From Selaginella moellendorffii (lineage: Eukaryota; Streptophyta; Lycopodiopsida; Selaginellales; Selaginellaceae), in assembly GCF_000143415.4 (NCBI RefSeq), contig NW_003314283.1, positions 258,752 to 322,751 of the forward strand: a stretch of DNA of 64,000 nt, read 5' to 3'. Each line of letters begins with the position of its first letter. The first letter of the stretch is position 1. The notes below the pieces were generated by a model that ran no database searches, was not told where the DNA came from, and worked only from the letters and a program-made list of their open reading frames with translations. The position numbers and the translations under genes were made by a program. This document shows, one piece after another, positions 34,652 to 44,943 of the stretch.

Positions 34652-37107
34652 TTAAAACCTCTCTTGGGTGGCGACCACTGGAATCGCTTGTGCGTGGCCC
34701 TTGGACAGGTAAGGACCCCTGCGAGCTGCCTCATTCAGCTACAAACACGCATAAGACAAACAAAGAGGCTATGAGAAAAAAAGAGACGAACCTTTTCCAG
34801 TGTATCGCCACGCACTGACAGGATGGCTTGTCTCAATCCGGTGGCCAGAGCAGCACAGCAAGCGTGCCTCCATTCCATGCCTGTGGTGTGCATTGAACTT
34901 CAGCTCTTGCCACGACCCGTGGAGAGAAAAATAACTACCTTGTTTGCTCGATTCGATACGCGCGTCGACGATGAAATCGACCAAGCCATCGTTGGAGCTG
35001 ACTTCCAGCAGGCACCACGTTCTGGAAGCCAGCGGGACAAGGAGCCTATACACCTGCAATAACATTGTTTGACGTATTCAGTTTTGGAAAGTTGATGGTC
35101 TCGCACTTACAGCTTCACGCAACTCGGCCGTTTGTTTGAGGAGGTGAAGAAGGGAATTCTGAACGAGCACAAAGGAATTAAAGTCGGTTGGAGAAGGCCG
35201 GCTTACCGAAAGCGTCTTCTGCGAAGATACATGGATGGCGTCAAAGATGAGATCGCGCAGAACGTTTTCAGCTTGTTCATTCAGTAGAACATCTTCCCTT
35301 TCGGATCCTGCGATTAACGCCAGAGCATGAATACCAGCCTGTAGGAAAGCACTAGTTTTTGCAACAGAAAAGGAAACTTTAAAAGCCTACCAGCTCTGGT
35401 TTAAAAGCCGAATGGACAACATAAAGCGCTGGTGGCCTCGCACCGCGGAGCAGAAGGACTTGAGCACCATGCGAAACTATTTCACACAATTTAAAAGGAC
35501 AAAAAAGAAAAGAGAGGGAGAAGAGTAGTCAAATCCAAACAACAGACAAAAGAAACGACTTACGCACATGATCCAATCTGACCAAGCGCATCTAGTGCAG
35601 CGTCCTTTTCATCCTTGTCCCACCTTTCCGAACTTCTCGCGAGATTTTCCACACGCCCCAGGCAGTTGCCAATTGCATCGATGATTTGCAGTGCATCTAC
35701 ATGCAAACAAAAACTGCTCAAGTGACAATCATTTTATGTGGCGTACCAGGCTCTGAAATAGTTTTTATCAATCTAGACGCAACTTGCATCGAGCGGGAAC
35801 GCACCATACTATCCACTTCAGCATTCCTGAATGAGATAAAAAGTATTAGAGTCTATTAGAAGAGAGGAAAACATATTAACAAGCTCACTGGATCCAGAAA
35901 ACGAGCTGAGAAACGAATGTACCAGCAAGTAGAAGTCTCGCACCAGTAGGTGTCTCGGCAAGCTACAGATCAAATTACGTTAAGGAAACAACAAGTAAAA
36001 AAAAAAGAAAGGGAAAAATACCTCGCTCAGAATTTCGAAAGCGTTCAGTTGAGCCAATGTATCACTAGAATTTTTTAGTTGACCTTCTAAAACGAACAAG
36101 ATCCCAGATGTTTGGACTGCCGCTGCCGCTACATCCGATAGTCCGAAGATTCGTGCTGCCAGAGACAACGCTCGGATTTGAACCTGCATGAAAACGAACC
36201 CGGTGATTAATACATAACGACTGGTCAGGACATACCAAAGATGATCCGTGAATTGCGAGCTCCTTGAGGCTGTTCTGGCTCGCACCAAAAATGATCTCCT
36301 ATAATCTCACCAGTCAGCTAGAGAGTTATAACGAGACTACGGACTACGTACAAGTCCAGCGTTTGATTTTGCTAGATTCTCAATAGCATCTGAGGCTTCT
36401 TTTGCCACGGTCGAGTCCCTGCAAGAAAACCAACAAACGTGAGACGTCATTCACACACATAGTATGCTTGTTTACTCGTCACATAAAGTGCTCAGTAACG
36501 GGTCCATGATGCCAGCATCCGCTGCTGTTTGAACAGAACTTGAATCACCATCCTCCAGATACTTCGTTATCTGCCAGGAATCCAAGGAGAGAAAAAAAAG
36601 GGCAGTGAACACGAAACGTGAAAGCATAAGTTCCTACTCACGGAGAAGCATGCAAGACGACGAATCTGTGGAGATCCCGCGTTTAAACCAGCATTGGCAT
36701 AAGGCTAACGCAAAAGGAGGTTAGAATCGTAAGCTTTAAGACGAGGAAGGAGCTTACGAGTACTCCGATAAGCATGCTGTGTCCAAACGGCGATTGTAAG
36801 ATCTTCTCGACAGCATTAACAATAGCACTCACTAGCTCTGGAGTTTCTGCAGTAGATAGAACGCTGTCCAACAAGACGAATTCGATCGCAAAAATCCCAC
36901 AACAACCAGAGATCTTACCTGAAGAGAACTGGAAACGGATATTTCGCGAGGAAATCCGACACAGAGCTCTCAGGGAGGGCACCTGGCAAATGCGCGGGTG
37001 AAAGGGAGAAGAGACAAGAATGCAATACCTGGATGCGCGGCGAGATTAGAGGCCTCCACCAAGAGGAGATTCGTGTCGACGCTGTCGATCGCCATCATCC
37101 CCACCAT
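34652..37107 (-). CDS. PSMD5/S5b-like ARM-repeat protein (26S proteasome assembly chaperone type)
   Basis: More than a dozen short exons on the minus strand, starting MVGMMAIDSVDTNLLLVEAS at 37107 and ending PVVATQERF with TAA at 34654-34652. Readable exons in order: ALPESSVSDFLAKYPF, ETPELVSAIVNAVEKIL, PYANAGLNAGSPQIRRLA, DSTVAKEASDAIENLAKS, VQIRALSLAARIFGLSDVA, LAETPTGARLLLAGTF, DALQIIDAIGNCLGRVENLA, DKDEKDAALDALGQIGS, AGIHALALIAGSER, RTWCLLEVSSNDGLVDFIVD and RRGPYLSKGHAQ. This is a helical ARM/HEAT-type protein. The C-terminal WCLLEV..GLVDFI..GPYL pattern fits plant proteins annotated as 26S proteasome subunit S5b (PSMD5), an assembly chaperone that holds the base ATPase Rpt2/Rpt1 module. 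Exon borders were not all fixed. A dead inverted copy is at 26155-28000. Confidence 0.75.
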
Positions 37108-37940
37108 CGCGCGAGAACAGAGAAACAGAGCGCAAAACCCTAGATCCGTAAGATATAACTAGGGTTTGTAGCTATGGCGGGAAAATAATTAAAGTCGATA
37201 TAAAAGCCTTTTTATAGGAAGTGACACATTATTGGAAAATTGAAAATAATGTTACAACAGTATTGTCTGTTGAAGGATTTTTCTTCAATTATAGATAGGT
37301 CTTAAGAAATTTTCATTAAAACCAGGTGTGTCAAACTGGAGCTTGAGCTCAGTGAATCAAACGAGCCCTTGAAAATCTCTAGCAACAATCTGAAAAAAGA
37401 ACTGGTAAGCTCTATTTCGTTAAAGTGGGATTTATTCAGTAAAATGGGATTAGGTACAAATTTTCAAGTATTTGAAAATGACGTGAAATTATATGTTTTT
37501 TGTCCAGGGGCTAGACATATCTGGGGCATGGTGACTAGCGCGGTGACTTTATGTCCAGACTGAGTCCATCTGGTTGTATAATAAATCTCATTGTCAAGGT
37601 GAACAATCTGAATCTGAAGCTAAAGAAGAGCGATGGCATGCGCGCACACACTATTTGTTTGTTCATTAAGCGTGTGGTGAGCTTTCCAAGATGAACGTCA
37701 TTCCTATTAGCCAGACATATAACTTAATGGTGAGAACATTTAGATATTATTCAATGTTATCTTTTTCTAACGAATCTAATTGTGAAGGTGTAGCAAGAGG
37801 CATTGCTAGTCTGGAGAAGTCATTTAACTCATTTGACCCTTGAAATTTTCATGAAACTAAATAACATTCATATTATTAAGGAATTTCTCTAGTACCTTTT
37901 TTTTACGACATAGAGGCTTGCATTTCTTTCAAAGGTGATT
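37108..37940. other. Intergenic region upstream of the PSMD5-like gene
   Basis: About 0.8 kb, AT-rich beyond the promoter. An open frame at 37369-37563 has no start context or motif I recognise. No gene called. Confidence 0.5.
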
Positions 37941-38064
37941 TAGTAAAAGGCCTGAGGGCACATGCCATTCTATTTCTCAGACCGGTATTAAGATATACTA
38001 GTGCAAAGGGAAAAAGGTATTTGGTGATCAAGTAAATGGCATGAGGGCACACGCCATTATAAGC

Positions 38065-38322
38065 CTAAGTGCTAGTGGACACCTCCTTTTTGGTACTCTC
38101 AGCGGTACTATCATCCTTCTCCGGGTCAGTTGTTTTGCTTTGGATTGTTGTCTTTGACGTTACTGGGGCGTTCTCGATAGTTGTTAATGTTGCCGTTTGT
38201 TCAGAAAAATGATCACCTGGAGTATAGTACGGGGAGTTTGGAAGACTTATATATTCTACATCTTCACCTATCTCCTTCTCCGTCTCCTTTTCTGCCTCAC
38301 CTACAGATTTTGTGCTTGCCAT
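38065..38322 (-). CDS. Small hypothetical ORF at the element's left side
   Basis: 86 codons from MASTKSVGEAEKE to the stop; S, T, E and K rich, low complexity (TTDPEKDDSTAESTKKEVSTST at the end, here in two parts: TTDPEKDDSTAES and TKKEVSTST). An acceptor-like TTTTAG lies shortly upstream, so it may be a 3' exon rather than a separate gene. Downstream of the transposase-like gene on the same strand. No function can be given. Confidence 0.3.
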   Translation of the reverse strand: MASTKSVGEAEKETEKEIGEDVEYISLPNSPYYTPGDHFSEQTATLTTIENAPVTSKTTIQSKTTDPEKDDSTAESTKKEVSTST

Positions 38323-38537
38323 GAGAACGCTCTTCACCCTAAAATATGGAGTTCGTTGTGTTATAAAAGGAAACCAACACACACGCTACAAGGGAATGAT
38401 GGTACATAAAGCACGTAAGCCCACAATATAGGTTTATGTGCCATTAATATGGGCCACACGCCATATTATTAGATTTATGCACGTGTGATTGGTAAATGCA
38501 TATGTCACATCATTTTTGTTTTACCTCACACACTATA

Positions 38538-41500
38538 TCAAGCCTCCTCTGATTCAGATTCGGATTGTTCACCTTGAAATAAAATACATTAGAAACTTAG
38601 TAAAGGAATATTAATGAATCTCACCTTGAACTCGGGTTATGAATGCTCTTGCTGCATCTCTTGCATGGTCTGGCAAGGTGATGATGGCACTCTGCTTCCG
38701 CATCCAACCATGCACAACATTATCCACCGATATGCTCATGCTGGGATCCCTTGGATTCAGCACCCATCTCTTTTCTAGGCAATCCTTCGTATATCCAGAA
38801 CTTGGCTTGAACCACTCCACAGTTACATTGAAGGAGTTAGTTTCCGCGTCCTCCTCTGCATCAGTGATGCAGCGCCCCACCCATATCATTTGTTTTTTAT
38901 TACTGGGTCTAACAAGCATGACCATTCCTTTGCAGACCTGTACTGGATTGAATGCTGAATCCGGCTTCTTGTTCCTCGGCCCACAATAGTGATCCTCAAC
39001 ATCGTTATCTGTCACTGCATTTCCAGAGGACATTGTTCCGCTACTATCTGGTGCTCTGGGTTCTGGCCAAAAGGACTCTTCCAATTCTTCATATACAATC
39101 GGCCCATTTTGGATAGTAGATATAATCTTCTCCCAGTATTCGAGCAAAGGCTTGCACCTCTGAAAATAGGATTCTCCACCAAACACCAACCCCCTCTTCC
39201 AGAAGGCAATATGCTGTCTAATCCCGGCCACTATACTTTCCTGGTCTTTGAGTCCATCCGGGTGCATCGGCCGTGGGGAACCCTGAGGAATCATAGGTTC
39301 CCCAGTTATGGGATCTCTCTTGAAGAGTTCAATGCCGTCCACTGGCAGCCACACTGTGTCCCATTCTCTCATCTTGTACCTCATCACTGGAGCACTGTCA
39401 CGCATGCTGAAATGAAACTGAAGAGGCTTGGAGTGGCCAATCAGCATTTCGGATCCATCCCTAATGTAGCCTCTTACAAACCCCTTAAAGTTTGGAACCT
39501 CTGTCACAAGTGCAGCTTCAACAGTGCCTTTGATGCAATTTTGGAATTCATCGTAGAGTTGTGGGAGGGTGAGGACATTGGATCGCTGGAGGGACTCTGC
39601 CAGGTGACTGAACATGGCATCGACGTCTTCATGAGTGTGCCCAACCATGAGAAAGCCAAGTGTAACCGTTTCAAATATGCCTTTGGCAACAAACATCGCC
39701 AAGTACGCGAAGACGTACATGTTTTTGTTCTCACTGCCAGCATTGTCTGTTTGGAGCAGAAGATGGGGTGGAAGGCCACATCGGCCGCAAGAACTTCCTT
39801 GAGATTCTGCTTCGTTTGGATGAGGCTGTGCATTCACCGGGCGACTAGCCTCGTCGGAATGGCATGAGGCCTCACGTGATAACCCTACAATCTGACGGCC
39901 AACATATTCACTGGGATGGCATGGGGCCCCACGCGATACTGCAAGCCTTTGCTCCTCCTCCAGCTGAACCCTGTATGGGGTTCGATTGACAAGGGCCTTA
40001 TGCAAGGGTTGGCCGTTCAGCTCAGTCTGCGCACTTTGCAGAGACCTTAAGTGTTTTGCTAGGGACGCAATCATCATGTTTGCACCCCTGCCACCCCATA
40101 GAGGTACAAAGAAGTTCCCATAGTTCTGGGCACCATGCCCATGAGCGATTATGCCAAACAGAGACACAGGCAGTTGCATGGATGAAGAGATTGCCTTGGG
40201 GGCAGGATTGAGTCGAGGTAAGCACGTCTTTTTCTGGTCCATTTTGTCGTGGATGATGCAGAGGTAAGAGTCAGGTCTCTCCATGGAGAGAATCCTGTTA
40301 TGATAATATGCAGTCCTGCAGCTTCTCTGCTCGATGTTGTGGTCGAGCCGCCTTCTAACTAACGTCTCTCGCTCTTGAGCGATGCAAGAATTCTTCGACA
40401 AAGCCATTTTGATAGCAGTGCACTCGTCATACTTTGAAAAGCTGGAGTACTTTCTTATACTCACATCCCTGAACCTGTTGCTCCACAATCGACTAAATCT
40501 AGATTGGCTCAGCTTCCTGTAGCCATTACTCTGGAGTTCCCGATTCACATTTTCCAATATGGCCCCCTTGGTATACATGGAAGGGAGAACTCGTTGGGTG
40601 TCTCGAGTTCCATCTTCCAAGAGGCGGGTTTTATGTGGTTGCTGCTCGCTACATGTCTCGACAAACCTCTTGAAGATTGCTTCTCCATATACAACATGAC
40701 CCCTGGTTTTTTGAGTACCGTCGTTCCCATGGACTGCCTGTTGAACCCTTTGTTCCTCGAACTCAGTTTTGATTCTATAAAATGTGGTTCGAGGGACTCC
40801 ATAAATGATTCTCCATGCCTTCATGCATACCAAACCCCTCTGGAAGACCATGCCCCCCACCTGATGTTCTGAAGCATCAACAGATGACCGTAATGCCTCA
40901 TACACAAAATTGCGAGCTGCCTTCCAGGACAATGTTTTGTATCTTGCTCTCTCCTCTTCAATAGCATCCCAATCAGCATGTTGACAGCACCTCCTCTTGC
41001 AACAAGCAACTGTCGAGACCATTCGAACCTCCATCGCCATTTTCTGCCTTTTCGGTTCGTTGCTCAGATCCCTTTGGCTGCGCTTTAGGAAGGTGTATTT
41101 TCTTTTCCCATGAAGAAATGTTCTGTCATCAGTTGTAGTGGTGTTTGATTGTGAATCCTTCACATTCTCAAACACTAAGTGCCTCAATTTCCACCGCACA
41201 ATGCTTCCAATAGTCAGACTGTTTTCTTCTGTGTCAACAACCTCTAAAATCGCAACTCCAATATCATCCTAGCCCAATTCTTGATTAGCAACCGCATCTC
41301 TTGGATCGACAACTATGGCTAAGCCCTCAGCTACCACCTCCCCCTCGGGGTTGTTTAGAAACACCTTCGCCTGAATCTATGTCGCACGGTTTTTAAGATC
41401 CACGGAGGGAACATGCGTCGCACTTGCGCTGTCCCCAACATCTGCTTTCTTCTGAAGATTTTTCAAGGCAACAACAACATTTACCCCGACGACCATCTCT

Positions 41501-41679
41501 CCTCGTTCAATAGCGACCACATTCCCATCGAAGACAGTCTTTACTGATACAGCAGCATTGCCTTCCCCAAGCCTTTGACAGTGTATAACAAAGTTCCGAT
41601 CCATAGACACAAGGGTCCTTTTTGCAACTCTCTTCCCACCATTCAAAATGTAAACCTTTTCCCCAACCCTGAAGGCCAT
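38538..41679 (-). CDS. Transposase-like protein (DUF7869-type), with two in-frame stops near the N-terminus
   Basis: Main exon 41679-38625 and a terminal exon 38572-38538 encoding GEQSESESEEA, phases agreeing. From ATG 41679 (MAFRVGEKVYILNGG, directly after an acceptor TTTCAG) the frame runs about 1,030 codons but is broken by TAG at 41379-41377 and TAG at 41271-41269; the remaining 855-plus codons are open. The N-terminal 100 residues resemble the TNP1/EnSpm-type domain (KRTLVSMDRNFVIHCQRLG). Then a Cys-rich segment (CCKRRCCQHADW), FQRGLVCMKAWRIIYGVPRTTFY (HTH-like), IIHDKMDQKKTCLP, LLLQTDNAGSENKNMYVFAYL and FLMVGHTHEDVDAMFSHL. The Asp/Glu residues in the last three blocks are candidate DDE catalytic residues. 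From memory these blocks occur in the uncharacterised DUF7869 transposon-like proteins of plants and animals. Two palindrome copies are translated inside it (see findings). Confidence 0.65.
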
Positions 41680-42075
41680 TCTGAAAGTGCAGAAAAGAAG
41701 TTAAAACCATACAAAAAATGATTGGAGAATGGCCTAAATCATAACATACCAAACAACCTCAATAGCATGAGGCCACATGCCATTATTCAAACATGCTATT
41801 GACACCCACGTGAAATTTTGCATTCACAAAATTGGCATGAGGCCTCATGCCATCTTGATATACACACAGCTGCAGGCAAGTAAAAACATACATGACAATA
41901 CGCTAGCCATGAAATTGCAAGGGCCCAAGATGGCATGTGGCCTCATGCCATTTCTAAATGTGGTCCTAAGCCATTCCATGGTGAACATACCAGGAAGCAC
42001 AAGTGCCGAATATCAAGAGGAAGCGGTAGCCACACCAAAGATAGTGCCGCTCGCAACACCGCAACTACTCGTAGT
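41640..42075. repeat. Segment repeated in inverted orientation at 54660-55126
   Basis: Covers the first codons and 5' leader of the transposase-like gene, three palindromes and part of the 30-bp tandem array. The inverted copy at 54660-55126 keeps the intron acceptor, ATG and first 14 codons. Confidence 0.85.
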
Positions 42076-42130
42076 GCCGCTCGCAACACCGCAACTGCTC
42101 GTAGTGCCGCTCGCACAAACTGCCACTCGC
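42041..42130. repeat. Tandem repeat, 30-bp unit
   Basis: Units at 42041, 42071 and 42101, each beginning GTAGTGCCGCTCGCA (first ATAGTGCC), the first two nearly identical. It lies in the divergent spacer of the element and is also present in the copy before 54720. Confidence 0.85.
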
Positions 42131-42973
42131 ATAAACTGCCGCTCGCAATGGCGTTCGCAATGCCGCAACCACTCATAGACGCATAAACCACAGCCCACAA
42201 TGCCGCTTACACAAGCAGCGCTCACTACGCTCAGCGGAACCAAGAACACGGCGCACAAAAATGATAGACCTAGGAATGAGTTCGAGAATTCAAAAATAAC
42301 ACACGCTTGAACGTCACATCAAATCCTCTGACAAACCAGATCTTATGATTCCTCTGACAAATTTCAAACTGAGTAGCTTCTAGACTTTGCTGTCGGAGGT
42401 TGAACTTTGTCACATCATGTCCTTGCCTCGATCCAGCTGTGCCATGTCAGTGATTCGAACTTTGCCATGCCATATCAGCGATCCGCGCCAAGATTATTCG
42501 CCGTGTAAAGGAATAATTATGCTGTGTGTGTACGTCCATTTATGGCAATATAAGGCCACACGCCATTCAAAGAATAATGCTAGTCGATCATTTTTTGGTG
42601 CATTTTTGGGTTCAAAATTGCATGAGCCCACACGCTATAAAGTTTACCTATACCAAAAATAGAAACAGCTTTATTTACTTGGGAATTTAAGTGGTTGAGG
42701 CATTTTTAAACTTACAAACACATGCCCTACTTACATTCCTTTGGTTGCTTAAAATTCAAAAATATTATAAACCTTTCTTTTTGCATTTTCAATGTTTTCA
42801 ATTATGGTTTTTGATTTTCGCAGGACCAGCCTAGTAATCTATTTGCATCCCGTCATGTTTATAGCTAGCTTTCGTTTGTCCCCTTCGCTAGCCTGAGATA
42901 CATCTGCTCGGCATCTGCCTCTTACAGCATTTGCCCAGAAAGGGCATCTTTCTTCACGCAGCATTTGCCACAT

Positions 42974-43000
42974 GTTTAGGGTTTAGGGTTTAGGGTTTAG
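42974..43000. repeat. Interstitial telomere-type repeat (TTTAGGG)
   Basis: About 3.5 consecutive units of the plant telomere heptamer in the middle of the element's spacer. Short arrays of this kind are also common in plant promoters (telo-box), so this is not proof of a telomere event. Confidence 0.8.
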
Positions 43001-44213
43001 CAATTCAGTAGCTTGATAAACATGCAAATACAGAACTTGATGCAAAATCCTTTGATATGTCACAATGCCCTTAGGACCATAAACACATTTCAATAAAGAG
43101 GGTCCTTTCATTTCATAACTCCTTACGTAGATCTTGGTGAAACCAGAGTTAGTGAAGTTAGTTTCTTGTGATCCCGCATCTGATTGTGATGTCCCTTTGC
43201 AGTGTCGATGGAAAGGTCAATGCACACCAAACTGTAAAATCTTGGAGCAAAATAACGGTCAGATCTATGGCAAATGCCCCTGAAACATTGTAAGGCTCGT
43301 GTGGTCTCATGTGGTGTCCGATCGAGATGCTTCTTTGCAGGGTCATCAAGAAAGACATTGTATACCATTCTTTAAAATCTAGTTGCGATCTAACGGTTGG
43401 ATCTCCAGAAAACTCAAAAAAATCTCGCGCGTGTCAGAATATCCTAGGAATATACTCCTATGTGCCCCTGAAAATGGCATGTGGCCCCACGCCATTCAAG
43501 AGATAACGCCAGATGACGCCGAGAATTTTTTGGTGCATTTTTTGGGTTCAAAATTGCATGAGCCCACACGCTATAAAGTTTATCTTTGCCAAATAGAGAA
43601 AAGTTTATCTGTGTCATGTGAGGTAGTTACAGTCCTTTGTGCTCGGCATCTGCCTCTTGCAGCATTTGCACTGAAAGGGAATTTTTCTCCATTCAGCATT
43701 TGGCCCTAAAAATGGCATGCGCCCACACGCCATTCAAGGAATAACGCCACAGGACGTCTGGATTTTTGGGTTTAAAATGTTTAGGGTTTTTTGGGTTTTT
43801 TCAAAATATTTTGGGTCCAACGTTTTTTGGGTTTCTTTGGTTCAAAATTGCATGAGCCCACACACTATAATATTGATTTGAGAGAAAAATAGAAAAAAAT
43901 AGAATTTCTTTATTTAGCTGAACATCTGCCATTTTTGGAAATACAAGATGCTTTGGAATATCCAATCATGCATGGTATAAATATAGCGAGGGTATTAAAT
44001 GATATCCCAATCATGATCTTTCTTTTGGATTTCGCGTGCATGCAGTCCGAGGACTGATGACGTTGCGGATTTCTTTTGGATTTTGCGTGCTTGCATGCGC
44101 GCGGCAATCCAGAAATTAATGGTGGCGCCCAAGTCCGAGGAATGGTGACGTGGCGGGATTACCAACTGTTGTGACATTTCGCGCGTGTGAGGTTAGGTTT
44201 TGCATTTTGCTTC

Positions 44214-44400
44214 GTACTCGCGCTCGCACACTCGCGCTTGCGCTCGCATCACACTCGCGCTCGCGCTCGCATCACACTCGCGCTCCCGCTCGCATCGCGC
44301 TCCCACTCGCAATCACGCTCACTTCTCTACAGGTTTCTCGTGTGCATCGGCGTCCACTCGCGCTTGCATCACACTCGCGCTCGCATCGTGCTCGTGTGCA
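44214..44400. repeat. CTCGCGCTCGCATCACA-type tandem repeat
   Basis: Imperfect units of 6-22 bp (ACTCGCGCTCGC with CATCACA spacers) at 44214-44323 and again at 44355-44400. Open frames here in all three forward phases reflect the repeat and are not genes. It precedes the transcription unit of the ParB-like/HAD gene. Confidence 0.75.
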
Positions 44401-44943
44401 TCGGCGTCCACTTCAAGACACACCCAGTTTGTAACTTCGCCGCCAACTCCGCCGCCCACTCCGCCACCCATACGTAGCCCACTTGGCGTCTCGGGAGATT
44501 TCAGCGCCACTCTCCAACTGTAAGTGGCAGAGTAGCCTTGCTGCTACGATCCGCTGCACACACAATGCACATTCACCAGAGAGTCCGGCCTCGATTGTCA
44601 CGGCCTCCATTCGGCTTCAAATGGTAAGTCTTTTAGGCCAAGTAGAAAATGGCATGAGGCCACATGCCATTCAGTAGCAACATTGGCATGCACCGATTGG
44701 GCTCTCGAGTGCAGTCCGGTTACAGATGGCGTGTAGCCTCACGCCATCTTAGGATGCAGCCTCAAGACATCTGATGTAGTGGTGAATGGCGTGTGGCCTC
44801 ACGTTATTTCCAGCTGCTAGCTTTTCATCTGTCAGCTCTAATTGTTGTGCATTTCTGAACAAGCGAGGAATTGCGTTCTTCTTCCAGCCACTGTCAATGT
44901 GGATGCAGAGAAGGGGGAGGAGCTCACCAGTTGGACTTTCGGG

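Noticed and set aside
37369-37563. 64-codon plus-strand frame
   Set aside because: No motif or splice support in an AT-rich intergenic stretch.
38639-39867. Plus-strand open frames of 116 and 292 codons
   Set aside because: Antisense to the transposase-like gene, whose peptide has recognisable blocks.
42974-43000. TTTAGGG repeats as a chromosome end or fusion point
   Set aside because: Only about 3.5 units, flanked on both sides by the same element; too short to indicate a telomere fusion.
44150-44523. Three forward frames rich in S, R, H, T and A
   Set aside because: Translation of the CTCGC tandem repeat; frames are open in all phases because of unit composition.
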